Positions 24,973-39,887 are shown, counted from the first letter of the stretch. The stretch is DNA of 64,000 nt from Epinephelus fuscoguttatus (GCF_011397635.1 NC_064755.1:21001282-21065281), one strand, 5' to 3'. Notes: generated by a model not told the origin, from the letters alone. Program-made: numbers and translations.

Positions 24973-27900
24973 GTTGGGACAGTACTGTTTATTGTCTCTA
25001 CCTTGTTAGAAATTGACAAAAGGTAGACAAATAAACAAGACAAAGGTTTTTCCTAATCGAATGAGACCCACTGTGAAGTCACTAAGTGAAGGGTTATTAC
25101 ATGAGCGTCATACAGACTTGCATTTCAACCCCCCCTGCATATTTTGAATGTTCAAACCTTTTTAGCTCTCATTTTGTTGTCATTTACTTTTTTTTGCAAA
25201 AAAGTACATACTCAGTAGCCTACATAAACCCATAGGCTACACGTAGCCATGGGCGTAGATTTCGGGGGGAACAGAGGGGACATGTCACCCTCAATATTTA
25301 GCATGTGCATCCCCCCATGATATAAATGATATAGTTTTTTTTATTCCAGAATAAGGTGTCCTAACTGACCCTACCCTCTATCACATCCATACCAGGGAGG
25401 CAGAAATGTGGAAAAAATGCACTCCTTTTACATTTTACAAAATTGTGTCTCTCATGTTTGGGTTAGACTCTAAAAGACTTGATAAACTGTTAGCAGACAC
25501 CTTTATCTGTTCAGGGATCAAACTATTTTCATTGCGGTTCAAGTAATCTGTGAGTAATGGGAGGTTATTTCATGTCAATACAACAACGTCACAACTGACC
25601 CCACTGTCCCCTGCTCATGATCTCTCAGCCCTGACCTGTAGTTCTCAGTGGAGGCCTCTTAAAGCTGCAGTTCTGACATCCGCCAGCAGAGGCTCAAATA
25701 AATCAAAGCAGGGATTCATTTCCCCTCTGAGGGTATAATCTGTTAATCCAGACAGTTTTCTGGACTGTACCAATACTCTTTCTGCACCATGGTGGTTCGT
25801 CTTTAATAACCATCTAGTCTGCATCATCATCATCTGCTTAGCATTAGTGTCGAAAGCATCTGCTGTGACCAGAGTGCACACTTTGACCTAAATGCCAAGA
25901 CAGTGAAGTAAGTAAAGGGACAGCTGAAGTGAATCCAACACTCTTCATGGATTATTTACTGTTTGCAAATGCACAGGGGGTTGTGTACAGTAATGTTGTT
26001 TTGTAGGGAGGATACAAACATTACAAAAGCACATGCATGTCCTTAAAAGACTCACACACACTCACAGAGGCACTGCTGAGAGTGGCAGTAAGAGGGACAG
26101 TCATTCTCAGTAGATTTCTGCAGCTCTTGACTTTTGTGTTAAATATTGAATGAAACTTTACTTCACCCGCTTCAGAAAGTCATGCAGCCATGAAAAAGTA
26201 ATGGCAACAAAAGGATTTGTCATTTCATGTTGGACTTGGATCTATGTCATCAGAGCAATTATGTAACGGTGACCATCTTAAACAGGTCAAATTTAAAACC
26301 AGACGCGCAGATGTTTGATGTTGCTTCTTTTTCCCCTCACATTTCAACTCTCTGAATTATTGCACTATTTCCTAACTCACTGACTGCTCACACAGCCTGT
26401 TTCATGTTGACGTGAGCTGATGAATTGAGGTAGACTACTCCTGTCTTACATTTATAACAGACCAGTGATTCGTGACCACAGAGGAGTAAAGGTGAGCTAA
26501 CCATTAGAGTTTCAGGAGCTTGTCATGCATGTGAGCAAGGATACTTCTGTAAACAGGACTGATAGAGCTGCTGGTGCTGCACGTGTCAAGACACAGTGAA
26601 AAGACCTAACATGCAGAGGTACACACAGGGCTGGATTAGCCCACTATAGAGAGGCCTCAGGGCAAAAATGTACCGTGGCTCTGCTGCAAGCATAGATGGA
26701 CCTGGACGAATCAGTGAGAGGACGATAGGGGCCAGATCAGGTCATATCATGACTTGTCAGATCAGGCCCAGAAATCACATAGTAAAAGACTTCGCCATTG
26801 AAATCTCCATGAGGATAACTGAATCAAGGACAAATCACATTTTTACAAGCTGTTTTTGTTGCAACATTTTGTGGAGTATATGTAATATATTGTGAGGTTT
26901 TAATGTTTTGGGGAATTTTTTAAAGAAAGTGGTCGAGTTCTGGCAACACTGCACTTGACACCTGTTTCTCCAGCCTGCAGCAAACCACACTGACACTTGT
27001 CCAGTAAAGCATCAGAGCACTTTTAAGTAAAGTTACGTGAAAGTCACATTTTAATTACGTAAAAACTCAACTGGCATGGATGTGCACATGATATGTTGTG
27101 CTTAACTGAAGCTAGCATGTTAGCTAACGCATTAGGGTCCTGACACACTGGGCCGACGATCAGCCATCGCTCAATGTCAGGCCATTGGTCAGTGCCAGTT
27201 TTTGCAGTGTGTCCGGCACCATTGGCGGGAGTTGGCTCTTGATGGCCCCTGGTTCCCTGCTGTTTGACCGATTTAGCACGCTGAATCGCTGTCAGAGATA
27301 GTGGTGCCCGTTGGTGAGTGTCACTCCAATTGGCAGATCAGCTCAGTGCAGAAGAAGAGAAACAGAATTGAGGAGAGTAAACAAATGGTTAACCATCTGA
27401 AACCTGAGCAAATTGGCTTGATTTCTTTCTTTCAAAACACGAAAAGAGGAAATAGCCCAATAACAAGCAAGACATTAGAAAAAAGTTTAAAGACAATGAC
27501 TGAAAAATCAGCAAAAAGGAATAGTTAAAAACAAATCAAATAAGTAGTGCTAAAAGTGAAAAGAGCAAAAAAATCCTAAACATAAACATATTTATTGTTT
27601 TTATGTTTATTTAGTAGTTTTTGAGAAACACATATCAGCATAAACAAAAAAACGTATACAAAGAATATGCAGACCTGAACAGTACTTGTGCACAGGCTTA
27701 TGCATGTAGGTCTGATATTTTGTACAGAACCATACTTTTATTGTCACACATTTAATTTATGAACTATAAATGAAAAAATGGCTTCAATAAAAGAAACTGT
27801 AACCTCAAATAAACCTAACCCCTGGAACATAATTTTAAATGTAAAACTAAAATCTATAATAAATATTATTTTTTGGACATCTTTCCCTAGTTTTTTGGTA

Positions 27901-29249
27901 ATTTTCTTATAATTTTCTCTCTTTTTTGTCACCTTTTGCTAATTTCTTGACATTTTTTTGCCAAGTTGTGTAATGCCTTTTTCCCCCATGTTTGCTCAGG
28001 TTTAAAATACTTAAAGTTAAGAGGCTGTGATTATTTTTTTAGCCACTGAGCCCTTTGGCAGAAATGGTTCTTATTTTTTGTGGTATTGTTCGCTGGTGCA
28101 CAGTAAATATCCCTTGTTCTTTCAAATTCAGACTGTGTTATCAAAGTGCTAACAGGCTAAGTGTCTTGAATCCATCTTGTCAGTCTTCCAGTTTCCCTTT
28201 TTGAATAACGAACACAGCCTACTGCCGCCTGCTGGTACAAAGAGTTATTTCTTCTCATGCAGGGGCAGAACTTACATGCTAATTGGCTATTTGCTGTAGT
28301 TTCTGCTGTGAATTCAGGGTAGCTTTTTGGTCAAGAACTGCGATAATCACCACTAGTTCTTTGATGTCTGGGCCTTTAGATATCTGTGTTGGCAAGGCTA
28401 GAGACTAAGCTAATCTCGCCGTGTTGTACTGAAGTCAGATGCTAACAACATTAGCAAGCAAGCTGCCTGAGTTGGCCCCATTTGACCCCCATTTCCTCCA
28501 CTCTTTGCGTAGTACAGTATCTCTAAATATTCAACTCATGATTTATATTTCATGAACATTTAGTACCAGTGCAGGAAGTAATGTGCCCTATATGTAGTGA
28601 GCCATAAAGGAGGATGGGCACATCTGAATTTCATGTAGGAGTCAGAAGTTCATGTGTATGTATTGTCTTCTAATTAATTTAGCAGAATGCACAATGTAAA
28701 TGAAAACTGAAATATTAAAAGGCTTTAAGACTTTAACCAGGGGACCTTCTACAAGCTGGGACTTTAAGTAGTAATTTCAGTGTTGCCTTAAGCCTCCTAT
28801 ATCATTTGAGTTTATAATGGCCTAAGTGGTCCATGCAGTTTTAACAACAAACTTGCAACCTTCAGTTTAAAGTAATTAGGCTACCACAAACTGAACCTGG
28901 AGCCTTTGGGCTCCCTGAGGTGTCTGGGGCCCCGGGCAGTTGACCATTTAGCTCTGTTAGTAATCCAGTTTTGGATATGTAAAAATCTGCAGTGCATGAT
29001 TCATATTATCTGAAAGGTATTACTCTCATAAACTCTCTATAAAAATTGCATATATTAGATAAGATGGGGCATGCTAGGACTTTAAGCAAAAGTAAAAAAA
29101 AAAAAAAAAACAAAAACAAAAAACTAAGTCTTAAAGCTATTCTATTTCCCTAAATTACAAACATGCAGGTAGATCATACAAGGTGAGATGAGGTTCGTAT
29201 GTAATGTGTAAACTAATGTTCCTCCTACATGTCACCGCCTGTGTGTGAT

Positions 29250-29633
29250 CACAGTGAGCCTGAGGAAGCGCCCCTGGCAGTGTAGTGGGAGTGAAGCGCC
29301 TCCTGTGTTATTTCCCCTCCTCTCCATCCTTTTACGCCGAACCAGAACCATTCATCTCTCCCCTCCTTCAGGCTTCACATCCGGGTCATCCGCCAGTATC
29401 TGTCTCTTGCGTCTGTGTGTCTGACAGAGTAATAATTATTTCATCCGCCGCCGTGCTGTACTGCAGCCCTCTGCCCGACTGCGCGGCTCGCCGAGCGGAC
29501 ACTGCGCCTGGCGTGCACCGGTGATGATGGAGCCACGGGCGCTGTGAAGCTGCAGCCGGTCGCACAAAGGCAGGGATGAGACGGTAGGAGGCTTTTGTAT
29601 GGGCCAGCCCGCGGTGATTAACTCGCCCTAACG
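29250..29633 (+). promoter_or_regulatory. magi2: Probable magi2 CpG-rich promoter and 5' leader with three upstream ORFs
   Basis: GC and CpG content rise abruptly from about 29,250 and peak from 29,440 into the coding exon. Three short ORFs precede the main start: 29,524-29,547 (7 codons), 29,576-29,587 (3 codons) and 29,599-29,631 (10 codons, ending two bases before the main ATG). The transcription start is not determined. Confidence 0.6.
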
Positions 29634-29931
29634 ATGTCTAAGAGCCTCAAGAAGAAAAACCACTGGACCAACAAAGTCCACGAAGCGGTGATAACCCGGG
29701 GGAAGGAAGGGGAGCTGGGGTTCGAGCTGAAGGGGGGCGCGGAGAACGGCCAGTTCCCTTACTTCGGCGAGGTGAAGCAGGGGAAGGGACTGATCCAGAG
29801 CGGCAAACTGGCCCAGGATGAGCTGCTGCTGGAGGTCAACAACATGCCAGTGGCCGGGCTCACCACCCGGGACGTGTTGGCCGTGATTAAACACTGCAAA
29901 GACCCGGTCCGCCTCAAATGTGTCAAGCAAG
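29634..29931 (+). CDS. magi2: magi2 coding exon 1 (N-terminal PDZ)
   Basis: Encodes 99 codons plus the first base of a glycine codon. The ATG has A at -3. The donor is CAAG|GTGAGA. Compared with mammalian MAGI2 as I recall it, the stretch after GEVK (QGKGLIQSGKLAQDE) is more diverged and slightly shorter than the rest of the domain. Confidence 0.94.
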
Positions 29932-30430
29932 GTGAGATACGATAAACACGAGAGGGGCCAGGAGCGCACCGCCGCGCGGATTTAAGAGGCAGGGAGGCGT
30001 GCGTATGTGTGTGTGCTGTGTTTGTGTGTGTCGCTGCTTTGATTAAGATGTCATTTGTGCAGTCATCTGTCAGTCTGCACTGAAGGGGGAAGCCGTGTGT
30101 TTAGGTGGACAAAGCGCAGAGCCACGCGCAGGGCCTGTTTGTTGGTGAAATGTAATTACGTGCCGTAATGATGGGTTCAGTCCAGCAGGATCAGTAACTA
30201 TAATGATTATATGGCAGCCGGGAGCCGCCGCCGTTTGTTTATCACAGTGTCGTTGGTTCGATGCCACAGCCTGGAGGGGGTGTGTCCGTTTAGGCGTCAT
30301 GCCACAGCCTGCGGTTTTCTCCTTATTTTGGTCGAGGACAGGGCTCGTTTCACCAAACAGGCCTGCGCCGTGGATGAAATGTTTTTCCTCTTTGCTGCTG
30401 TTCAGTCTGAGCAGACCGACACACACACAT

Positions 30431-30499
<69 letters not shown>

Positions 30500-30647
30500 A
30501 GCTGCTGGCTGCCCGTCCTCACTATCACTGTTATTGCAGTGTAATTACGCACTGATGAAAAATTAAACCTGAGTAGCCTAATTACTGTTGAGCCTGCTTT
30601 CATATTGATCAGCTCTATAGTGGTTTGCTTTAACTCCCGCCCCCAAA

Positions 30648-30698
<51 letters not shown>

Positions 30699-33600
30699 CA
30701 CAAACATATTTTGTTTATGAAATGTTCCTGAGCTCAGAAGTGGAAAATAATTGTGCAGGTCTCTTCCAGTCATGCTTTGAGGAGCTTCTGAGTGTTTTGT
30801 TATTGTCAGCCCCTGCAGTGCTGTGTGTGATTATTGTGCCCTCTGAAGCTGAAGGCTTGTTTGAATGTTTCCGAGCATGGCAGTGGATTTATAGCAACAG
30901 TGTTGACTGAGTGACCTGCTTCTGTCAGCCAGCGTAAAAGCAGACAGGGTCTCTATACGACTAGAACATTGGATTGAAGGAACAGCAGAGGAGATAGTTA
31001 TCATCACACCCTCTGAGGCTCGGTTTAAGTCCTTATAAGTGGCTAAGAGGGCTGCGTTCTCAGCCATGAAATGAGCATTACAGTGGCTTGTTTCTGGGAC
31101 ATGAGTACAGCAAAAAAAAAAAAAAAAAAAATCAAGGCAGTTTTTTTTATTTTTTGACATTGCCGAGTTTGCTCACAGAGGATTTGTCTTCACACTCCTC
31201 GCCTGACTGCTTGCTCTCAATCTCAGTGTTTCTGTGGGTTGCGTCAATGTGATTGATTATTGAGTTAGAGCTGCTGACGCTGTGAGAGCACTGTCCTGTG
31301 ATGTGTGAGGGGTTAAATGCTAATGTATCAGAGACAGGTCTATTCTCTGCCTCCCTATCTTATCCATTTAAACATGAATCTGTTTATTGAACTTAACACC
31401 TCGCACTGTTCTCCAGCTTGAATGTGGTTTCGTCCTTGAGCTCTCTGCTGTTTTCTGCACAGCTTGTTGTCCCCTCCACTGTATAGTTTTTGCTCTGTCT
31501 CCCTCTCCCTTGCTGTCATATTACCGTTTGACTTCCATCCAGTGCAGACCGGAGTGTATTTATGGCAGTGTGCTTGCAGACAGTTGCTGAGACACTCACG
31601 GCCCGCTGAGGAATCATCAGTCCAGTCGCTCTGCTCAGAGGCCACACACGACCAGAATCAGAGATGGATGACTTGTCTGCGTGCAAAATCTTGTCTGACT
31701 GCCCGTGAGAACATGCAAACACACTTACACACTTTAACAGACTTATATCAGCCATGTAGAAACCTTCCTCCTGTCCCTGAGGGAGTGCAGCCGTGACAGT
31801 GAGCTCTCAGCCTGACTGTGCACTGACCTCCTCTCACACACTGTTCCATCTGCATTCATCACAGACTTCAGGAAACATGCACATCCAATTAAAAAGGACT
31901 GGACGCTGCTTTGTAAAACCTGGTTTATTTGTGGTCCTGCTGCATTCCCAGCCTCGATATAGTTATATGTGAAATATGGACTGAGACGATATTGCTTTCA
32001 CAAGTCCTGTGCTGGCAACTTTTCGTGCACGTCACAACATGCAGGTGTGATTTGCCGTAAGGGTGTATCAAGTCACCCTCCCTCCCCCGATAGTGTCCAT
32101 AGATATCCTGTGCTATATATACCATCCTTCAAAAGTCTGGAATAACCCTGCCACAGAAGCTTGACTGGGTACAGTCACATGGCTGAGAGGACCACTCTGT
32201 ACATCTGAATGGTCTTTATGCTTTAGGTTGTACAAAGTCCTCTGTACAAATAGACATTATTTTGTATGAGGGATTTGTTTTGTGCATAGAGAACAAAAGA
32301 CTGGTCAATAATTTGACTAGACTGACAATTGAAAGGGCAAAAAGAGACAAAGATATCTCTGAACAACAGTTCAATAACAACAGAGGAAATCACCAGTCAT
32401 TGGTAAAAGGAACTGGAAACTTAGCATCAAAATGTTTGCAGATTTAAAGGATTTGTTTACCTCTGTGTAAGATGTCTGATGTTTGGTTAACAAGGCTTTT
32501 GAGTTAAAAGTACAGCGAGGTCAGTATCACGTGGATACCCCATGTGTTCAGCGATTAAGGGGGTGGGATGCACAACAGCAGCGGCTAACATCCAACACTT
32601 AGCTACACTAACAGTCTCAACAAACTCACACTGACAACTCAACTCTGTTGTTAAACCAGTTAATAACCATGAGGTGACGTTAGCCATGTGATGCTAACAG
32701 TTAGCCCTGTCATTGTGTGTGTGTGTGTGTGTGTGAGCCATGGACTGTATAAAATGATGGACATACTGCTACTGTCATGTCATCTATTGGTTTGTGGACT
32801 CTTGTTTCGATACAGAGGGATGGTATTTCAGCTGTTGCCATCTTGTTTTTGTTTGCTTGTTTGTTATTTTTTTGAGCCAGAAGTGAGCCTATGTGGATGA
32901 GAGGGGCGAGCTGTAAAGGAGTGAGGGGGTAGTGAAGCTTTGCAGACAGCCTGTCAGTCAGAGTGGCCCTGCCCTTCATTTTGTGTAACTTCAAACCTAA
33001 GCAAAATGTTAATTGAAGATTTATATAAAAATTCAGCCCCTATATAGTATTCATGAGTGTTGAAATGATTGATTGAGTCCAAATCCATTTTTTGCACCAG
33101 GCTGTAAATATGTTTGTTTCTGCTGTGAATTTGGGGTTTTAAAATAGGGGTCTATGGATATTGAGTAATTTCTGGAGTCAGCCTCAAGTGGCCATTTGTG
33201 GAACTGGCATTTAGGCAGTGGCTTCATTTTTCAGCCCTGGAGGTTGCCACTTGGTGCAAGCTGACTGTGTCCCTGTTGTGGAGCTCATACTCCCGCAATA
33301 GTTAGCCTCTTAGCGGAGGCAGAAGTACCAAAGAGATCTCATGATAAACAGAGAGTGAGAGTGGGGCAAGCCCTGAGAATAACGTCATATGAGCCAAACC
33401 ATAACATAAGATTATGTTAATAAGCATGTTGCTTTAGCAGAACCACTCTACAAACTTCACAATAGAAACACAAGGGTCAGCACTACGACATCAGGACTGA
33501 CAAATCACAGTTTAAACCTATTCAATCTAACCACTGAGGAGACCAAAGGGTGCCCAAAGTTAAACGTGTTTCCTGAGGATTTAGAGCCCATGTGTGCTGT

Positions 33601-34797
33601 TGTGGTTCAATAATGATTGAGGGTCAGTCACACTTTTCTGGACTGGAAAACAAAGTCCAAATTGAAAGGTATTTGGAGGGAAAGAAATTGTTCCAACAGC
33701 ATTCTCCCAAGTCATGCAACACTGTGGGGGCGTCACAGGAAGGCAGTCCAGGCACTCTGAAAATATAGAAACGAGGAAGGAAATATTAGAGCAAATATGT
33801 TTCGACTACTGCAGGGCTTCGCCATGGCTTTAAAAACAGACAACAACACTGTGGACCCACCTATATAGTACCAGGAACTAAGAGGAGACTGTCATGACAT
33901 GACCTAGATAAGGACATGACAGGTGAAACAAATAGAAAATAGTTTTTAAAAAAACTACGTAACATGAGATGAGATAGAAGAAAAAAATCTATATACAGAC
34001 CTTAGATAGAAAAGCTGGTGACGCCAGAGACATCACAGAAAACATTTGAAGTCCATGTCCTCATTAAGACCAGGAGACTTGAAAGCATCCTGCTGATGGA
34101 TCTAAAAACCTTCCCTTTAATAGAGTTTCTGTAACCAGAGGTTAAATGTGCTCAATGCCCTCTATGTGTAATAAGGAATCATTAGCGTTATGAAGTTCAC
34201 TAAAGTGTCTCGCCATGGGGTTGAGTTCTTGTTCTAATGGCATATTTATTGTCAGGAAGGCGATCCCTCAGGTGTCTTTTGTGCGGCCTATGTAGAAAAA
34301 GCCCTCCACACATGGACAGGTCAGACGGTATATATTAGCAGTGGTATTGCAATCAATGACATTATTTTGTTTGTAAGTTCTGTCTGTATTAACTGTATTA
34401 TTCAGTTTGCACAGAGTTGTCGCAGCGAGGACAGTGCATACATTTACAAGTCCCAGATGATTTGATCAACAAAGTGCCTCTTTTTCTCTGCTTGAAAATG
34501 AGGACATCAACTAAATGAAAGTTTTAATCATTTATTACTTTGTTTGTAGAGGTCAAAGCTGTTTCAAATGTGTATTTGGGGTCTAAATTATACCATTTTT
34601 AGCTGTGTTAAATTAGCCATTAATGACAGGTTAACAGGTGATTCCAAACTTTTGAACTTTGCCAACTAGCTATGAAATTAATAATCAATTTGTCAGTTTT
34701 GTTTTGCAGAGAAATGATTTAAATGCGATAGTAGAATTGCCTGGAAAGAAGTGTGGTTTGAGTGTGCATCTCAAGAGGGTTGTTATTTATTCTCCCG

Positions 34798-34846
<49 letters not shown>

Positions 34847-35577
34847 AGACTGCTTCAAGGGTCTCAGTTCTCTGTCATGTAAATGGATGCGCTGTAAATA
34901 AATCTCAACTAATGGCAGCATAACAACATAACAACACCAACCTTCGGCAGCGAAATCAAAACAAAACAGAGGGATTTGTACATTTATGTAAGTCATACTC
35001 TGCAGCCTCTACAAACCACCTTTTATGTATTTTCTGGATCACATGTGTGAATAATAAAATGAACGAGGGCTGAATTACGTTTAGCTGCTTCAGTTTCAGG
35101 TTCCTGGTATCCAGCTGTCACATTGTCATGACTCACTGGGACACTTGAACAGGACAGAGCCATTGGTAATGTTATTACAGTAGTAACACTTGTGTTTGTC
35201 CTACTATCAAAATATCTGCTGAGAAAAAAGCCACTGCCACAGTTAGTGTAATCAATAATTTATCTTACATGCATCTCCTATTGTTTCTGAACGTGCATGA
35301 TAAATATGCTTCCTAACGCCACCGTTGTAAGTCAAATGAAAAATACATAGTTATAGATTTTCTTTTAAATGCCAGTATGTAAATGAGGTACCGGCTGTGT
35401 CCATCTGCATGTAATTATCTGATAAACATCTCTCATCCGTGTTCATCTCCCCATCAGCACCATCCAAGCAGGAGTGAAGTGCAAACGGCTGCTCGGCTCA
35501 GTGAGGCAGATTTCTAAAAGTGCCATGAAGATCATAACCATGGAGAGGTGTTAGAACAGTATGGCGGGAAGTGTGAA

Positions 35578-35614
<37 letters not shown>

Positions 35615-38600
35615 GTGAGAAAGAGAGGTGGAGTTTTAAGAGAAGAGTATGGTGAAGGTGTGAGAATACACACTTTCGGAAACAGAGAAAATTCCATCTT
35701 GTGATTTTTCAGATTATTTTTAGCACATGCGTCATTTAAAGAAAAACTCAACAAAATGAATAGATTTTTTTTATATTTATGACGAGTCTTTGTTGTGCTA
35801 ACTTGTCATGATGACTAATGCACAATGGGCTAAGTATTACAGTGATAGCCTTGTCTTTGTCTTTCCTTTCTCCCTAATCAATCAATGTAGCTACAGATTT
35901 CTGTTTACAAGCTTGTATAGCTGCATGGTTTTTGGTTTGTTGGTTCCTTTTCAGTGCTGCTCATCAGTTTGTTTTTCCTGTTTATTCTCCAGTTGTGAAA
36001 ACAAGGAAAGATGTTTAACAAAATGAAATATGTATCCTCCTATAAATAACCCAGCTCTCTTTTCAGTTGCCTTTAATTGGCATTAATCTCTTGTCATAAA
36101 TAGCTATGGTGTAAATACAGTGATATAAATAATATTAATGTCAGCTATTTTTAGTCTTGAATTTTTTTTTATTCAGATTACACTAGAGCCATCATCCCAG
36201 GCTGAATCCACAACAAATGTTGTTCCTATTTACATAAGAATAAAAAGAAAATCAAAAATGCTATTTTCCCACCTGAAGGTACTTAGCTGTGGATAAGAAA
36301 TGCAGACATAAAGCCAGAAACATGTCACCGCCTGCTGATATATATACTGCCTGTTTGAAATCTAATTTTCTTCCTTCCAAATTGTGTTTTTGCCTCTCAG
36401 AGAGGAGTGTGGAGGAGAAAGACCCCAGGACGTTTCTTCCACTCGGGTTTATGAGAACAACATGTGGTGGTTTTTGAGGAAAAACAACATGAATTCAAAA
36501 TGTTAACATGCCCTTTAACATCAAAAGTGGAGCACAGCCGGCCTCCGTCACACTGTGCTGCATGCTCTCGGCCACAGCCTATATAGGGCGGGCCAGACCA
36601 GGGAGCTCTTATATACTAATAACTGTAAACACAAATTCAGCGGATGAAGTATTAAATATTAAAGGAATACTATGAAGGATTTGTAGACACACTCACCAGT
36701 GAAAGTAAAAGTAAAAGCCAACCCCAGATCCACTTTAGTTTGGCATTTTGCTTCACTATATTTGCATTTTTTTGGCACTGTGTCATCTGGATGACTACTG
36801 CTTGTGCTCTGGCAACTGGATGCTACCTTTTTATAATGTTCCAACCTCACCTGAGCGCTGTGGGGGTACACACCCATAAACATCCCATACACAGAAAATA
36901 AGAATCATATAAGAAAATACAGCACCACACAGTTCTAGTGGGTCAAAGTGATGATTAAAAGGGATTACTTCTGTTTGAGTTTTATACATTGTTCTTTTAA
37001 GAAAATCCTGTACAGTATATCTTTAAATATATCGGTAAATTAAATTTTCACTGTAACTTCCTGCATACAGTTGATGCCTCGTCTCCTTAGTTACTGTGGC
37101 AACACCTGTCAAGTATTTCCACATGGCACATATGCAGCTCACACTGATAACGGTGGCAGATTTACCGCTTAAAATTTGTATTAACTGACGAAACAACAGG
37201 TCCCTGATTTCAGACAGAATAAAACAAAAACAGGCCTTATTTCTAGCGAAAGACAGTCATCGTTTCCCGCTGGAATGACGACTGTTGCCAGCAGATTTTA
37301 TCAGCTGCAACTAGCTAGAGTAAGCTAATGCTAAAACCCTGCAAGTTGAAAGCAGCCCCCAACAAGTGCCCCAGGGTTTGAGGTCAATTCATCATATCAT
37401 CATAGTGGCCAAACAGTGGAATTACATCTGTCACATGATGCTGTGTGGCCCAAAAAGATTCTTTCCCATAAGCCCCTTTCACACTGCCAGATTTTCGGCG
37501 AATGTTGGGCCATTTTGTCGGCAAGCTGCAAGCGTTTAGACACAGAGCCGGATAGGCGAGTTGATCTGAGGTGCCCAGTTTTCCGCCTCACAGGGTAGTC
37601 ATATTAGTGGAACCCTTTTAGTTTAAACAGACCGAGGCGGCTTTCTGCAAGGGGAGGGGCTGTTGAAGACTTGTAGGAGGAGCTGTTGATGATGCAGCAC
37701 GTGCGACCCACTGGAGGTGGATAAACAGGAAATAGCTGATAGCAGGAATTAGCGAGCAGCTAGTAGCAAGAGGGAAACGAAAACAGACACTGACAGACAC
37801 TGTAAAGATGAGCAACTGGGGAGACAAGGAATTGCACGCCACAACCCCTGCAAAATGACTCTGTTCAGTGTCAGGATTTGATCCATTTAATCTGATAACA
37901 TTTGGAAAGAGCCGCACAATTGAATCACTTTATCCTGTTCAAGTTAGCGGAGCGCTAAACCAGAAGTAGCCAGTTGGCAGGTGGAAGTCTCTAGTGTGCC
38001 TGCTCTATGGGCCACACAGTGCAGAAGCAGTGCCGATCATCGCAGTGATTATATATGTGGCAGCTGAACTTTTTTGGCCTCATGTGCCACTGAGCAACTT
38101 TCATAGGAATGAACAGGGTTCCATCTCCGCTGCTTTATCCAGTTCTCTTTATACATCCATTGTTGGATGAGAACTCTGTCTCTAGTTTTAATGCTTCCAA
38201 ATGACTCTTTTTATAATGAAAACCATGAAGAGAACCATGAAAAGAAGAGAAAATGAGAACCGGGAAAAAAGGTCTCAGATATGCATCACCTGGTTGCTGC
38301 ATAGACGATATCATGCTAAACAATAATTCTAGAATGAGGCTAAAGCTGTTAGTCATTATAGTGTTATTCAATCTTCACTGTTTGCATCCTTACAACCCTA
38401 AAATATACTTTAAAAACCAACACAGATTTATTTTTAAGTTAATTGTTGTTTTTAAGCCTTACTTTTACATAGGAAAGAAAATTTATGGTAAGGAATAATT
38501 GATGAGTCTGGTACATGTAAGGCTATCTCATACAGGTTTTGGTGGGAGTTGGTGGGACGTAAGCTCCCAAAAACTGAATAAAGTGCAGAACAGAGCTGCT

Positions 38601-39837
38601 ATATTTAAAACTTAAACTCTGATATATTGGCTGAGCTCCCCTTTCTCTTTTGTGTTACCCTACAAAATTATGCACTTGGCTAAGAACAGGCGCCATGCCA
38701 GTGGAAGTGGATGACCACTGTAAGTTATAGGTGTATCTAGTTAGTTGGATATGCCCATGTTTGCAGTTAAAATTGTTCTTTATGCTTGTCTCTGGTATAT
38801 TTTGCTAAAAAACAACAACACAATCGTCTATATTCTTGAGGGACTAAGTATTGCTTGCATAAAGTGTTGATGTGGAGAATTCTTAACAGGCCTTGTACGT
38901 ATAGCTACTGTATGGTTTTTAAGCTATGATTAGATAAATGTCAGCACCAATCTCATATTCACTTTCCGTGCAGTGTGAATTAATTGGTGTATAATTAGCA
39001 TTTTAATGTTTCTACAATGTGGACCTTCAAGAACTGTTTGAGGTTGTCAAGTTTTCTGACTCGGCTGTCCGAGTCTTGCCAGTCCTCTTGATGTGGGTAA
39101 AGTATGGAGGGACAGATGGAGCAGAGGGAGAGAAGGCGACCTTCTTCTCCTCTCATGTCGCTTTGTTGATGAGAAGCTTGAAGAATCAGTGCATAACATC
39201 CTGTCTGCTCTGTTGGTATTAATAACTCACTAAGAGATGAGTTCTGTCAGAGGCAGAGGATGATTTTATTGAGGCTAGAAGCTGCTGGAGCTCAGCTCAG
39301 AGGATCAAACTCAAGCTGAGCCAGCCAATGATCAAATATCTAACTGGTCCAGTTAAGTGAATTAGGTCAATGTAATTCTCCTTACCGTGGACACACTGCA
39401 TGGGACAATCTGGGGCTATGCTGCTGCATGTGTTTGGGAAATGTATAAGCTGAGTTTGTGTGTTTAAGACGTGACTGAAAGGAGGTTTTGTCAGAACGTT
39501 TTGCTGCCCTTCAGTCATAACAGGATCAGAGTTTCTACCAACCACAATGATGTGAAATCCGATACTTCTCTTAGTAATAATGACCTATGATTGGTCTCAG
39601 TGTCCTGCCATCATGAGTCTCAGCTGGAGATTTTTGCTTCAACAACATAGCTCTTGTTTTCAAGACAAGAGAAAAGAGTCAGGTTTAAGAGTTTTCCAGA
39701 ATAACAAGCACATACGTATACTGATGGATCACCATGGCGATATGACTATATAAAGCAGTAGGATGTTGCCATGAAGAGCAGTTCAGCTGGCTGAGATGAA
39801 ACACCATATTCGTATGATTATTCATGATGTTTGTGTG

Positions 39838-39887
<50 letters not shown>

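Larger units (their letters stand above)
16376..29250. other. Intergenic region between gnai1 and magi2
   Basis: About 12.9 kb without a convincing gene. Recognised content: an inverted-repeat-family copy (16,540-17,060), a GACTTG-rich MITE (17,677-18,325), a hairpin (18,574-18,658), a repeat-family copy (21,160-21,790), a MITE-like segment (21,813-22,287), a repeat with internal minisatellite (24,475-24,972), a fragment at about 25,250-25,560 resembling a common fish repeat, and repeat-like sequence at 27,130-27,330. Open frames of up to 134 codons lack domains and fall in these repeats. Confidence 0.75.

Noticed and set aside
24521..25009. Two lysine-rich frames
   Set aside because: Created by a degenerate CACAAAGAGA-type minisatellite, not protein-coding selection.
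29628..29969. 113-codon minus-strand frame opposite magi2 exon 1
   Set aside because: Shadow of the GC-rich coding exon on the + strand.
30070..30693. 207-codon minus-strand open frame beginning with alternating Cys-Val
   Set aside because: It is produced by two CA/TG microsatellites. The rest has no domain and lies in magi2 intron 1.
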